NCBI RefSeq assembly: GCF_003330765.1
Contig: NZ_CP024902.1
Location: forward strand, 1,364,001 to 1,428,000
Source of the DNA: Burkholderia pyrrocinia
GTDB lineage: Bacteria; Pseudomonadota; Gammaproteobacteria; Burkholderiales; Burkholderiaceae
DNA length: 64,000 nucleotides
Direction of reading: 5' to 3'
Of the stretch, positions 40,016 through 48,703 are shown in pieces. Below the pieces are notes generated by a model. It did no database searches and was not told the DNA's origin. It saw only the letters and a list, made by a program, of their open reading frames with translations. The translations under genes were made by a program, and so were the position numbers. Within the stretch, counting starts at the first letter, position 1; each line of letters starts with the position of its first letter.

Positions 40016-41635
40016 TTACGCGTCGCGCAGCGCGCGGCGCACGATCTTGCCGGTCGCGGTCATCGGCAGGCTGTCGACGAACGCGATCGCGCGCGGATAC
40101 TCGTGCGCGGCGAGCCGCGTGCGCACGTGCGCCTGCAGCGCGCGGACGAGCGAATCGTCGCCGGCGTGGCCGGGATTCAGCACGACGAACGCCTTGACGA
40201 TCTCGGTACGCGTCGCGTCGGGCACGCCGACGACGGCCGCCATTCGCACCGCAGGATGCGTGAGCAGGCAGTCCTCGATCGGGCCCGGGCCGATCCGGTA
40301 GCCGGCGCTCGTGATCACGTCGTCGTCGCGGCCGACGAAGCGCACGAAGCCGTCGGCGTCGATCGTGCCCGTATCGCCGGTGAGCAGGTAGTCGCCCGCG
40401 AACTTGTCGCGCGTCGCGCCGGGATTGCGCCAGTATTCGATGAACATCACCGGGTCGGGGCGGCGCACCGCGATGCGTCCTTCGACGCCGGGTGGCAGCG
40501 GCGTGCCCGCCGCATCGACGATCGCGACCGCATGACCGGGCACCGCCTTGCCGATCGCGCCCGGCTGCGCATCGAACAGCGCCGCGCACGACGACAGCAC
40601 CATGTTGCACTCGGTTTGCCCGTAGAACTCGTTGATCGTTACGCCGAGCGCGTCGCGTCCCCAGGCCGTCAACTCGGTGCCGAGCGATTCCCCGCCGCTC
40701 GCGACCGATTTCAGCGACAGCGCGTAGCGTTCGCGCGGTGCCGGGACGGCACGCATCAGCTTCAGCGCGGTGGGCGGCAGGAATGCGTGGGTGACGCCGT
40801 GCCGTGCCATCAACGCGAACGCCGCATCTCCGTCGAACTTCTCGAAGCGGCGGGCGAGCACGGGCACGCCGTGATGCCATGACGGCAGCAGCACATCCAG
40901 CAGGCCGCCGATCCATGCCCAGTCGGCGGGCGTCCAGAACAGGCGCGCGTCGCGCGGGAAGCACTGCTGCGACATCTCGACGCCGGGCAGGTGGCCCAGC
41001 AGCACGCGATGGGCGTGCAGCGCGCCTTTTGGCTTGCCCGTCGTGCCGGACGTATAGATGATCACCGCCGGATCGTCGGCAGCCGTATCGGCCGGCACGA
41101 AGTCCGGTGTTTCGGCGGCGAGCGCCGCGTCGTAGCGCAGCACACCCGGTGCGTCGGGCGCATCGTCGCCGATGCAGTAGACGGTATGCAGTGCCGGCAG
41201 TTGCGCGCGCAGCGGCGCGATTTTCGCGTAGCCGGCCGCGTCGGTGACGAGCACGGCCGCCTCGCTGTTCGCGAGCCGGTATTCGAGCGCATCGACGCCG
41301 AACAGCGTGAAGAGCGGCACCGCGATCGCGCCGAGCTTGTACGCGGCGAGGTGCGCAATGGCTGTTTCGGGGCCCTGCGCGAGAAAGATGCCGATCCGGT
41401 CGCCGCGTCGCAGGCCGGCGCGCGCAAAGCTGTTCGCGAGCCGGTTAGAGGCATTCTTCAGGTCGTCGAACGTGATGCGGAACACGTCGCCTTGCGCCGT
41501 TTCGTGGATCAGCGCGAGGCGCCCGCTGCCGTCCGCCCATTTGTCGCAGACATCCACGCCGATGTTGTAGCGCGCCGGAATGTCCCATGTGAAGCGGGAG
41601 AGCAGGTCGTCATAGCGGTCGGCGGCGGGCAGCAT
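40016..41635 (-). CDS. AMP-forming acyl-CoA synthetase
   Basis: A 539-residue ANL-superfamily ligase. P-loop-like motif IIYTSGTTGKPKGAL (about residue 191), NEFYGQTECN (about 333), GDTGTIDADG with the hinge region RFVGRDDDVITSAGYRIGP (about 435), and the catalytic Lys in MTATGKIVRRALRDA at the end. It activates a carboxylic acid as acyl-AMP and then acyl-CoA; the WTPADWAWIGG segment resembles medium-chain and acetyl-CoA-synthetase-like enzymes. Substrate not fixed. Confidence 0.85.
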   Translation of the reverse strand: MLPAADRYDDLLSRFTWDIPARYNIGVDVCDKWADGSGRLALIHETAQGDVFRITFDDLKNASNRLANSFARAGLRRGDRIGIFLAQGPETAIAHLAAYKLGAIAVPLFTLFGVDALEYRLANSEAAVLVTDAAGYAKIAPLRAQLPALHTVYCIGDDAPDAPGVLRYDAALAAETPDFVPADTAADDPAVIIYTSGTTGKPKGALHAHRVLLGHLPGVEMSQQCFPRDARLFWTPADWAWIGGLLDVLLPSWHHGVPVLARRFEKFDGDAAFALMARHGVTHAFLPPTALKLMRAVPAPRERYALSLKSVASGGESLGTELTAWGRDALGVTINEFYGQTECNMVLSSCAALFDAQPGAIGKAVPGHAVAIVDAAGTPLPPGVEGRIAVRRPDPVMFIEYWRNPGATRDKFAGDYLLTGDTGTIDADGFVRFVGRDDDVITSAGYRIGPGPIEDCLLTHPAVRMAAVVGVPDATRTEIVKAFVVLNPGHAGDDSLVRALQAHVRTRLAAHEYPRAIAFVDSLPMTATGKIVRRALRDA

Positions 41636-41812
41636 CGCGTGTCTCCTGGGTGTCGGGCGGGGCGTCGGGCGAACGGATTACATCAGGGTTTCACGCAGAC
41701 GCATCCACAATGGTGCTTGCTGATAGGGAATGTTCGGACTCGTCCAATCGCGACGGTTCAGTGCACGATTCCACAATGACGCATAAGATCACGACAAAAC
41801 AGTGATGTGACC

Positions 41813-41932
41813 ATGGATTTGCTTCTGATAGCTGCGGGGTTCAGCCTGATCGGAATCGGTGTGCTGGTGGCGTTCGCTCGTCACGTCGATCCGTTGTCCG
41901 GCCGTTTCACCGGACGTCTGCGCAAGCGCTGA
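41813..41932 (+). CDS. Tiny membrane protein (39 aa)
   Basis: Encodes one hydrophobic segment (LLLIAAGFSLIGIGVLVAF) and a basic tail ending GRLRKR, a positive-inside arrangement. Start ATG 41813, stop at 41930-41932. There is no good Shine-Dalgarno, so confidence is limited; codon use fits the chromosome. Confidence 0.4.
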   Translation: MDLLLIAAGFSLIGIGVLVAFARHVDPLSGRFTGRLRKR

Positions 41933-42003
41933 CTCAACTTTTCCCGATTTTCGCTGCGACGGCACGCGATGCGCGCCGGCATCGCGTGTCGACTGTCGGG
42001 CGC

Positions 42004-42696
42004 TTAGCGCGCCGGCAGGTAGCGTGACGGATCGATCGACCGGCCGCCGTAGCGCAACTCGAAATGCAGTGCGACGCGCTCGCTGTCGCTGTTGCCCATC
42101 TCGGCGATCGACTGCCCCTGCGTGACCGACTGGCCTTCCTTTACCAGCAGCGCGCGGTTGTGTGCGTAGGCGGTCAGGTAGTCGGCGTTGTGCTTGAGGA
42201 TGATCAGGTTGCCGTAGCCGCGCAGCCCATTGCCGGCATAGACCACGACACCCGGCGCCGCTGCGACCACCGGCGTGCCCGGCGAGTTCGCGATGTCGAT
42301 GCCCTTCGATTTCGAGCCGTCGAACGTGCGGACCACATTGCCGGCTGCCGGCCAGATCAGCGCAATGCTCGTGGCCGGCTTGACGGCCGATTCGACCGGC
42401 GCGGGGCGGGCGCGGCCCGCGCTGCCGGTGCCGGTGGTCGACGGCGTCGATGCGGTTGTCGTGCCGGGCGGCGGCGCGACGCGCAGCACCTGGCCGACTT
42501 CGATGGCATCGGGGTTCGTCATCTGGTTCCAGCGCACGACGTTCTGTACCGACGTGCGGTTGTCGCGCGCGATCTTGTAGAGCGTGTCGCCACGCTCGAC
42601 GCGATAGAACCCGGGGCCGACGGGCGCGGAGCCGCACGCGACGAGCAGGGCGGCGCAGGCGGCTGCGAAGAGTCGCTTCGTTGTTGTTCCGAACAT
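42004..42696 (-). CDS. LysM/LytM (M23-fold) lipoprotein, NlpD-like
   Basis: A 230-residue outer-membrane lipoprotein: lipobox LLVACG (Cys about 21), one LysM domain (YRVERGDTLYKIARDN, about 31-75), a Thr/Pro linker, then an M23 domain (about 125-225). The zinc ligands are degraded: the H-x-G-x-D motif reads KSKGIDIAN and the H-x-H motif reads LHFELRYGG, as in E. coli NlpD. It is therefore more likely an activator of AmiC-type amidases in septum splitting than an enzyme. GAGG precedes ATG 42696. Confidence 0.82.
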   Translation of the reverse strand: MFGTTTKRLFAAACAALLVACGSAPVGPGFYRVERGDTLYKIARDNRTSVQNVVRWNQMTNPDAIEVGQVLRVAPPPGTTTASTPSTTGTGSAGRARPAPVESAVKPATSIALIWPAAGNVVRTFDGSKSKGIDIANSPGTPVVAAAPGVVVYAGNGLRGYGNLIILKHNADYLTAYAHNRALLVKEGQSVTQGQSIAEMGNSDSERVALHFELRYGGRSIDPSRYLPAR

Positions 42697-42828
42697 TGAA
42701 CCTCGCAAAACCCTGCCGCTGATGACGCGGCAGGCAACACAAAAGGTCCGATTTTAACGGGTTCGACCCGCACACCGCAGTTTGGGCCGTTGCCGGGGCT
42801 GTCGCGCGCCGGTTCGGCGCGCTGCGTA

Positions 42829-43740
42829 TCAGCCGGCGAGCGGGAGGACGCGAATCCGCAGCGTGGCCGTTTCGGTCGCGCCCGGCGCGAGCATGCGCAG
42901 CCCGAGACCGTTGTGGATCGCATCCGGCAGGCCGAGCCAAGGCTCGACGCAGTAGAAGTCGGAATCCGGTTTTTCGGTCCAGGTCGTGACCGCGTACCAC
43001 GGGATCGAGCCCGGCACGTCCAGCGCGATCTCGATCGTGCGGCGGCGGCCCGGCATCACGATGCGCACCGGCGTGGACCGCTCGCCGTCGAGGCAGTGGA
43101 AGCGGTCGAGGATGTCCGGATTGTCGAGGTGGTAACGGGCTTCGCCCGGCTCGGGCGTGCTGATCGAACCGTCCGCGCGCTGCGCGCAGCGGCGCGTGGG
43201 CGGCAGCTCGAGCGTGGTTTCGGCGCGTTCGCCGTGCGGCAACGCGAAATAGAAGTGGTGGCCGGCGTAGTAGGGCAGCGGTGTGGCGCCGCGATTGGTC
43301 GTCGTGAGCGCGACTTCGAGCGTGTGCGCGTCGGCCAGCCGGTAGGTCGTTTCGAACCGGAAATCGAACGGGTAGCTCGCGTGCAGCGCGTCGTTTGCGT
43401 CGAGCGTCATCGACAAGGCGGCGCCGTCGGCCGACGGTTGCGCGGCGAACGGCAGGTCGCGCGCGAAGCCGTGCATCGGCAGGTCGCGGACCACGCCGGC
43501 GGCGTCGCGCCAGCGGCCGAGTTCGCCGTCGACGCGGTGGCGGCCGAGGAACGGGAACAGCAGCGGATTGCCGCCGCGCACGCGCGCGAGGTTGCTCCAG
43601 TCGGCCGTTTCCGGCCAGAAGATGACCGGTTCGCCGTCGACGTGCCATGACAGCAGGCGGCCGCCGAATTGCGGGGCGACCCGGACGAGCGACGGGCCGG
43701 CGTGAAGTTCGTGAATGTCGTGTTGCTGGAAGATCGGCAT
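42829..43740 (-). CDS. Aldose 1-epimerase family protein
   Basis: A 303-residue galactose-mutarotase-like beta-sandwich. Recognisable parts are PQFGGRLLSWHVDGEPVIFW near the start, NPLLFPFLGRHRVDG, PMHGFARDLPF (substrate His), YYAGHHFYFALP and FYCVEPWLGLPDAIHNG with the catalytic Glu. It interconverts sugar anomers. ATG 43740 (MPIFQQHDIHEL) is used; the in-frame start at 43848 is unconvincing. Confidence 0.8.
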   Translation of the reverse strand: MPIFQQHDIHELHAGPSLVRVAPQFGGRLLSWHVDGEPVIFWPETADWSNLARVRGGNPLLFPFLGRHRVDGELGRWRDAAGVVRDLPMHGFARDLPFAAQPSADGAALSMTLDANDALHASYPFDFRFETTYRLADAHTLEVALTTTNRGATPLPYYAGHHFYFALPHGERAETTLELPPTRRCAQRADGSISTPEPGEARYHLDNPDILDRFHCLDGERSTPVRIVMPGRRRTIEIALDVPGSIPWYAVTTWTEKPDSDFYCVEPWLGLPDAIHNGLGLRMLAPGATETATLRIRVLPLAG

Positions 43741-43911
43741 GGCGAATCGGGTTGGGCGGGTGGACGGGACACGGCGCGCTCCATTATCGGGCCGCCGCCG
43801 GTCGGGGAAAACCCTTCTCGGGAAATTGCGAGTTTTTAAGACTGTCAACGGTCTGGATAATGCCTCTAAACCGGTGAGGTTGCCGGGTCATGACACTTCG
43901 TGGAGGGGGCC

Positions 43912-43998
43912 ATGGATCTGGCAATGGCAATGGGACTCGCACTGTTCGGCATGTTCACCGGCAGCACGGTATTATTTTTCTATCAGCTCGGCCGCTGA
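43912..43998 (+). CDS. Tiny membrane protein (28 aa)
   Basis: A 28-residue peptide that is almost entirely one membrane helix (MAMGLALFGMFTGSTVLFFYQLG). GGAGGGGGCC directly precedes ATG 43912, and a terminator starts 22 bp after the stop, so it looks like a self-contained mini-gene. Function unknown; small-protein families of this size are easily missed. Confidence 0.5.
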   Translation: MDLAMAMGLALFGMFTGSTVLFFYQLGR

Positions 43999-44019
43999 CG
44001 GCAATTTCTGCCGAAGTCG

Positions 44020-44050
44020 AAAAGCCCGCCATGCAAATGGTGGGCTTTTT
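44020..44050 (+). terminator. Terminator after the 28-aa gene
   Basis: AAAGCCCGCCAT pairs with ATGGTGGGCTTT around a GCAA loop (one G-U) and ends in TTTTT. Confidence 0.75.
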
Positions 44051-44220
44051 GCTTTCTGGGCGCTTACAAATTGCAAGCGTTTGTGTGCATTGCCGCAATA
44101 TCCGGCCAAATGCCTTGGCGCAGTAATCCTGGCTCGGCATAATCGGGGCGCGTTTTTTTCGGACGCGCATCGCGTCGTCCGCCTTTCTTCCCGCTTCATC
44201 TTCACTAAAAGGACCGACGC

Positions 44221-45051
44221 GTGAGTCTCTGGTTTCTGGTATTCCTGAGCGTCCTGCAGGGCGTCACCGAACTCTTCCCCGTCAGCAGCCTTGGCCATAC
44301 GCTGCTCGTGCCGGCGCTGTTCGGCATGCACATCGACAAGCACGCGCCGCAACTGCTGCCGTTCCTCGTGGCGCTCCACCTCGGCACCGCGCTGGCGCTG
44401 CTGTGGTACTTCCGCGCGCGCTGGATCGCGCTGATCGGCGGCTTCTTCGCGCAGCTCGGCGGCCGCAAGAACGACGACGGGCACCTGATGTGGGCGCTCA
44501 TCATCGGTACGATCCCTACCGGCATCGTCGGGCTGCTGCTCGAGAAGCGCATCGAACGCGTGTTTCACGACCTGCGGATCGTCGCGATCGCGCTGATCGT
44601 GAACGGCGTGCTGCTGTGGCTCGGCGATCGCATCCAGCGCAGCCGTGCGCATCAGCCGCCCGAGAAGATGACGTTCAAGCAGGCGTTCTTCGTGGGCCTC
44701 GCGCAGATCGGCGCGCTGATTCCGGGCTTTTCGCGCAGCGGGCTGACGATGATCGCCGGCAATGCCGCCGGGCTGACGGCGGAGAAGGCGGCGGAATTCT
44801 CGTTCCTGCTCGGCACGCCGATCATCTTCGCGGCGGGCGTGCTCGAACTGCCGAAGCTGTTCCATGCGCGCGACCAGCTCGCCGATGCGTTGCTCGGCGG
44901 GGTGCTGACGGCGATCGCCGCGTATCTGAGCGTGCGGTTCCTGATGCGCTATTTCGAAGGGCGCGGCCGGCTCGCGTCGTTCGGCGTGTATTGCGTGATC
45001 GCCGGCGTGTTCTGTCTCGGCTGGTTCATGCTGCATCCGCAGCCGGTTTGA
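44221..45051 (+). CDS. uppP: Undecaprenyl-diphosphatase
   Basis: A 276-residue BacA/UppP-type integral membrane phosphatase regenerating the undecaprenyl phosphate carrier for peptidoglycan and other envelope polymers. Signature 1 is [20 protein letters not shown] (about 11-31) with catalytic Glu; signature 2 is [17 protein letters not shown] (about 162-178) with the essential Arg. GTG start, with AAAGGA upstream. Confidence 0.92.
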   Translation: MSLWFLVFLSVLQGVTELFPVSSLGHTLLVPALFGMHIDKHAPQLLPFLVALHLGTALALLWYFRARWIALIGGFFAQLGGRKNDDGHLMWALIIGTIPTGIVGLLLEKRIERVFHDLRIVAIALIVNGVLLWLGDRIQRSRAHQPPEKMTFKQAFFVGLAQIGALIPGFSRSGLTMIAGNAAGLTAEKAAEFSFLLGTPIIFAAGVLELPKLFHARDQLADALLGGVLTAIAAYLSVRFLMRYFEGRGRLASFGVYCVIAGVFCLGWFMLHPQPV

Positions 45052-45094
45052 CGCTGCGAGGGCCGGTCTCGCGTGATGTGACGCGATGATCGGG

Positions 45095-45100
45095 TATAAT
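45095..45100 (+). promoter_or_regulatory. -10 box ahead of tRNA-Arg
   Basis: A perfect TATAAT, preceded by GGG, 128 bp before the tRNA. No good -35 is found at 16-18 bp. The stretch between is GC-poor and without a frame I trust. Confidence 0.4.
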
Positions 45101-45227
45101 TTCGGGCTCGGTTCCATGCCGGGCCCGTTTTGTTTCGGGGTTTTGAGTTTGGTGGTTGCTGTTTGCAGTTGCTGCTACTCACCCGTGCCAAATACGGTCC
45201 GCGTCAGGCCGTGTCTTTTCTCCTCGA

Positions 45228-45304
45228 CCGCCCTTAGCTCAGTTGGATAGAGCAACGGCCTTCTAAGCCGTAGGTCACACGTTCGAATCGTGTAGGGCGG
45301 GCCA
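45228..45304 (+). tRNA. tRNA-Arg(TCT), integration target
   Basis: Full cloverleaf with encoded CCA: acceptor CCGCCCT/AGGGCGG, D arm GCTC-AGTTGGATA-GAGC, anticodon stem ACGGC/GCCGT with loop CTTCTAA (anticodon TCT), T arm ACACG/CGTGT, discriminator G. Its 3' part from the anticodon stem onward is duplicated at 53435-53486. Confidence 0.96.
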
Positions 45305-45307
45305 GTC
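45256..45307 (+). repeat. attL, 52-bp direct repeat
   Basis: Identical over 52 bp to 53435-53486. It runs from the anticodon stem of tRNA-Arg to three bases beyond CCA. This copy completes the working tRNA. Confidence 0.95.
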
Positions 45308-45360
45308 AGATCAAGCTTCTGCGGTTGCCTTCCTCGACGCGCCGCTGTGTACTGAAGTTC

Positions 45361-45380
45361 CATGTAACCGCTATGTAACC
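45361..45380 (+). other. Left paired arm-type repeats
   Basis: CATGTAACC (45361-45369) and TATGTAACC (45372-45380) are direct repeats 11 bp apart, 53 bp inside attL. The same pair recurs at the right end (53286-53305). They are probable integrase arm sites. The rest of 45308-45645 shows no gene. Confidence 0.6.
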
Positions 45381-45645
45381 TGATTTCATCAATTCGGGGC
45401 GAGAACCATGGCGCACGCAAGTCTTGGAATGCACGCGCCGCGCTCGGTGGATTCCAGGACCGCGTCTCGATACAGAATCTAGCGACGTCGCCGCGATCCA
45501 GATACGACGAGATTCCGCCAAGTTGACGGTGGCTTTGTGTATCGTAGTGTGTACCATAAACATTGGGTGCCAAATCAATCGGGCGCAGGATTTGCCGGCG
45601 GCCTCCGGGCATGCTGCGCGGAAATGGCAGACTTCGGGGTAAAAC

Positions 45646-46116
45646 ATGAAGATCAGACAACTTCGGGGCGCAGCTGCCTGCATATCTCTCGCCGCGGCCT
45701 GCAACACGTTTGCGGCAAACTGGGTCGAGATCGGCCGATCTTCGGATGGAACTGCAACCGTCCTACTTGACGTCACGAGCGTGGCATTCTCTGGTGGCCA
45801 TGCAAAAGCATGGTTTCTACAGGACAACATGTACTCACTGGATGTGCCCGGCACATACGTCAACACGAGATATGTGTCCGATAAGGCGCTAGTGCTGTTT
45901 AACTGCGATCAGCGAACGTCTGCTGCAACGCAAACCGTCTACTACGACGATCATCGCGGGAATGGCAAAGTCGTTTGGTCATGGTCGACGCCTCCAGCTA
46001 CAGCAGCCTATTCAGATATCGTTCCAGACACCATTGGAGAGGCTATGCTCGAAAGCGTCTGTGCATTCCGACATAAGACAAAACCCGCACGAAAGTCGCT
46101 GGGGCCATCGATGTGA
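45646..46116 (+). CDS. Secreted Adhesin_E-like protein (156 aa)
   Basis: A signal peptide (MKIRQLRGAAACISLAAACNTFA, cleavage after TFA) precedes a mature domain that begins NWVEIGRSSDGTATVLLDVTSV, the pattern of the surface-adhesin protein E family: Trp near the start, a strand with a Tyr or Leu-Asp step, and paired Cys (FNCDQR and ESVCAF). Family members are small periplasmic or surface proteins, often cargo on islands. GGGG lies upstream. It is the only plus-strand gene of the element that looks intact. Confidence 0.65.
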   Translation: MKIRQLRGAAACISLAAACNTFAANWVEIGRSSDGTATVLLDVTSVAFSGGHAKAWFLQDNMYSLDVPGTYVNTRYVSDKALVLFNCDQRTSAATQTVYYDDHRGNGKVVWSWSTPPATAAYSDIVPDTIGEAMLESVCAFRHKTKPARKSLGPSM

Positions 46117-46153
46117 TCGGGTCTTGTATCAGCTGAACACTCAGCCGGCGCGT

Positions 46154-46273
46154 ATGTCAAATCCCAACGAATTCCGTGGCGCTTATCGGGAACCTCGGAA
46201 CGCGCTAATTGCGCGACTCAAAGCGCAATATCCGGGCCTTACGGACGCGGAACTGGAAGCGTTCGGGCTGTAG
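46154..46273 (+). CDS. Short ORF (39 aa), possible remnant
   Basis: The peptide ends in RLKAQYPGLTDAELEAFGL, which reads like a genuine helical protein end. No ribosome site precedes ATG 46154, and the next segment holds a broken S49 protease gene, so this may be a remnant of a phage gene upstream of it. Confidence 0.35.
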   Translation: MSNPNEFRGAYREPRNALIARLKAQYPGLTDAELEAFGL

Positions 46274-46374
46274 CAGGCAACGGGCGCGCGGTCGGACGAT
46301 CATGCCCACATCTGAGGCGCATGCGATGCGTGCCGTGGCGCGCTGCCGGTCGCCGCGCTGCGATCGTGCGGCCC

Positions 46375-46540
46375 GGGGCGACGTACTGGCTCGCGACCGC
46401 GGCCTCTGAGCTTTTCATCACACCGGACTACGAAGCCGGGTCGATTGGCATGTTCGTCGCGCATCAGGACTGCTCGAACGCACTCAAAAATGAGGGCGTC
46501 AAGACGACGCTGATAAGCGTGCGCGCAATTTTGAGCAGAC
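46375..46540 (+). pseudogene. Remnant of an S49/SppA-like phage head protease
   Basis: In the frame that opens at 46321, the stretch TYWLATAASELFITPDYEAGSIGMF followed by VAHQDCSNALKNEGVKTTLIS matches the core of S49 peptidases used as phage head maturation proteases (GSIG turn, then the V-x-LIS-x-G strand). After about 50 residues the reading loses similarity and turns Arg-rich. Neither the Lys/Ser catalytic parts nor a start are present, so it is a short relic. Other parts of 46274-46628 hold nothing. Confidence 0.55.
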
Positions 46541-46628
46541 GCTCAAGATGCGCCCGAACCCGAGCGGCCGAGCGTCTACCCCGTCGATTCGCGGGTCTGC
46601 GGCGCGCCTGGGAGGGGCCAGAAGGGGC

Positions 46629-46922
46629 TTAATGGGTCATGAAGCCGGTGCCGCGCCGAGGCGGCTCGATCTTGCCGCTCGTGCCCAGCATCGCCCGGAC
46701 CATCGAGCGCGCGCGCTCGTCGTCGCGCTCGCGCTGGAGCGCGGCATGATCGACTGAGCAACGCGCGGTACGATCCGCCCGGCGCACCGCCCACCATATG
46801 TACAGCAGGCCTGGCACGAGCCAGCACAGGCACAGTATGAGCGCGACCAGCACCGACAGGGGTTCGTAGGTGTGCGGTGTCTGTTTTTCGCAGACCGGGC
46901 AGAACTGCATGCGCGTTTTCAT
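46629..46922 (-). CDS. Zinc-ribbon plus membrane-segment protein (97 aa)
   Basis: An N-terminal CPVC pair (MQFCPVCEKQTPH) makes half a zinc ribbon, followed by a hydrophobic segment (LSVLVALILCLCWLVPGLLYIWW, about 22-45) and a charged, Arg-rich tail. GGAGGGG before ATG 46922 supports the start; the ATG at 46970 lacks one. Function unknown. It is the last gene of the leftward cargo group after the immunity-type protein. Confidence 0.6.
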   Translation of the reverse strand: MKTRMQFCPVCEKQTPHTYEPLSVLVALILCLCWLVPGLLYIWWAVRRADRTARCSVDHAALQRERDDERARSMVRAMLGTSGKIEPPRRGTGFMTH

Positions 46923-47031
46923 GTTTCCCCTCCATTCGCCCCGCCTCGCGGTGACGCCACTGAAAATCAAGTCGATTCGAGCAGATCTTTAGCAATGGGG
47001 CTCATTCAAATATCTCCGTGATCGTGCGTGC

Positions 47032-47310
47032 TCATGACTGACTCCCCTTGGTGACAGCGGTCAGTGACCAAACAAAGGCGGCGATCCAGCCAAGCACCGA
47101 CCAGCCGAGCAGCACATTCAATCCCGTGATTGCGACACGGTTATGGTGGCGGCGCTTGAATGCGATCAGCGAAGGAATGAAGTACAGCGCGAGGATCACG
47201 ACAGCGAATGCCCATGGGCGCATCGCGTCCTGAGCTTGCTGCGCGCGCGCATAGTCGGCGGCATCAGATTGGCTGACGGCGATCGTGGTTTGTTGCGTGT
47301 TCGTGTTCAT
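47032..47310 (-). CDS. Superinfection-immunity family membrane protein
   Basis: A 92-residue protein. After a polar head of 30 residues come two hydrophobic segments (PWAFAVVILALYFIPSLIAF about 32-51; ITGLNVLLGWSVLGWIAAFVWSL about 61-83) with the family pattern YFIPSLIA-(basic)-N-LLGW-x-x-GW. This matches the superinfection immunity (Imm) family named after the T4 protein that blocks DNA entry of later phages. GGGAGA precedes ATG 47310. In a satellite it could protect the host or limit competitors. Confidence 0.72.
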   Translation of the reverse strand: MNTNTQQTTIAVSQSDAADYARAQQAQDAMRPWAFAVVILALYFIPSLIAFKRRHHNRVAITGLNVLLGWSVLGWIAAFVWSLTAVTKGSQS

Positions 47311-47385
47311 TTGATTCTCCCGTGTGTGTGAGGGGGCGGCGCGTGCCGCCGGTGCCGCAGTACTCACCGCGACTTCTCGCAGCAC

Positions 47386-47961
47386 TCAGGGGACCGTGCA
47401 GTTGACTCGCGGGCCGGATGTGATGGTCGAACACGAGGGCATGATGGTGAAGTTTCGCGCTTGGGTTGGACCGGCAACGGGGTTTGCCGCGGCAGTGGCG
47501 ATGGGGGTCGGTGCCTGAGACGACGCTGGGATCATTGAAGGTGCGCCGCTCGCCGTCGCAGGAGCCGCGCTCATTTTCGCCGCGCCCATGCTGACGGTAA
47601 TCATCGTCGGGTAGTCGAAGCCGGCCCCCGTACCCATATCGATCGCCGTGCCGAGGATGCCTCCGAACAGAAGATTGCCGGCGACCATGCCGCGAGCTGA
47701 TGAAGCCACGGTGGAGATACCCGACTCGCGCCCTTCCTTGTCACACTTGATGTTCAGGTCCCCCATCGATCGATGCAGAGAAACTGAACCAGGCGTCGTG
47801 ACGAACCACGTACCCTTGTCGTTCGTAAGCTTGCAACTCGCGCTGGTCACCGCCTCCGTCGAGCTTCGCGTCTCGACCGACACCACCTGCGTCGAGCCGT
47901 CGATGATCGAGGCACAACCGCTCAGGGACAACAGCCCCGTCACTACCCATATCGTTTTCAT
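47386..47961 (-). CDS. Lipoprotein (191 aa)
   Basis: Type II signal with lipobox LSLSGC (Cys16), followed by ASIIDGSTQVVSVETRSS, a conserved domain with SCKLTNDKGTWFVTTPGSVSLHRS and a Gly-rich membrane-like stretch (MVAGNLLFGGILGTAIDMGTGAG), then a low-complexity Ala/Pro tail. I recall similar lipoproteins in many proteobacteria, without known function. The tail after about residue 135 may be strain-specific. It could act with the neighbouring membrane proteins at the envelope. Confidence 0.65.
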   Translation of the reverse strand: MKTIWVVTGLLSLSGCASIIDGSTQVVSVETRSSTEAVTSASCKLTNDKGTWFVTTPGSVSLHRSMGDLNIKCDKEGRESGISTVASSARGMVAGNLLFGGILGTAIDMGTGAGFDYPTMITVSMGAAKMSAAPATASGAPSMIPASSQAPTPIATAAANPVAGPTQARNFTIMPSCSTITSGPRVNCTVP

Positions 47962-48436
47962 CGTCTTCCCCGATTCGTATTGCGCGCCGCGTATCAGCCG
48001 TTGGTCGCCGCCGACGCGCTTGTTGTTTATTCCCCGATTTCCATCTCGCGCAAAGGGCGCGTGAGTCGAGCATGCATCAGATATGCCACCTCCCCCTGAC
48101 GCACAGCCGGGATTGGTTTGGGGAATGGGGAAACGATGTCGGGCGGGGCACCCATACCGTGTTGATTCAGTTTTGAAACAAGACCCACCTCGTGTCTACC
48201 AGACGTGCAAACCCTCAATTGTGTGAGGACGTGCTTGTACTGAATGCGCACAAGAAAGATTCTTTCGCGCCACCGCTTCATCGCGAGACATCATCAGTTC
48301 GCGTATTTCGTACCAGATTCGACTTGTCGAACGGCTAGCGCCATCAAGTAGGACCGTGGCTCACTCGAAGACGTCCCGACCGCACTTCCGGTTGCAAAAT
48401 TGAAACGGGGTTCACATGGCGGCCACGCGCACCAAT
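47962..48436. other. Intergenic stretch inside the element, no gene seen
   Basis: About 475 bp between the replication operon and the lipoprotein gene. Frames here lack ribosome sites and family features. It should contain the end of the operon transcript and the promoter for the lipoprotein gene; I could not identify either with confidence. Confidence 0.4.
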
Positions 48437-48703
48437 TCACAACACATTGGTTTGCCGTTCCAAGGAACTGATGCGCTGTTCGAGATCGCACATTTCGAAC
48501 ATCTTCGCGATCTGCGACAGCGCGAAGACGAAGCGCGCGCCGTCCTGGCTGTCGATCCGGTTCGTCCGCATGTCGCGGTAGACTTTCGCCATTTCCCGGC
48601 GCACAGCGTCGAGGTTGTGCAAGTTGACGCGGGGGGCAGGCAAAACGACGAGTTCAGTCGTCGTCTCGCTCACCGGGTAGGCGTTTGTGAATTTTCGCCG
48701 CAT
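48437..48703 (-). CDS. Small unknown protein, operon end (88 aa)
   Basis: A largely helical protein; the C-terminal half (FALSQIAKMFEMCDLEQRISSLERQTNVL) could form a coiled coil. Its start overlaps the end of the preceding gene by 34 bp, so it is probably cotranslated. No family recognised. Confidence 0.55.
   Translation of the reverse strand: MRRKFTNAYPVSETTTELVVLPAPRVNLHNLDAVRREMAKVYRDMRTNRIDSQDGARFVFALSQIAKMFEMCDLEQRISSLERQTNVL

Noticed and set aside
48027-48281. Minus-strand frame of 84 codons in the gap left of the replication operon
   Set aside because: No ribosome site or family feature; unlike the coupled genes beside it.
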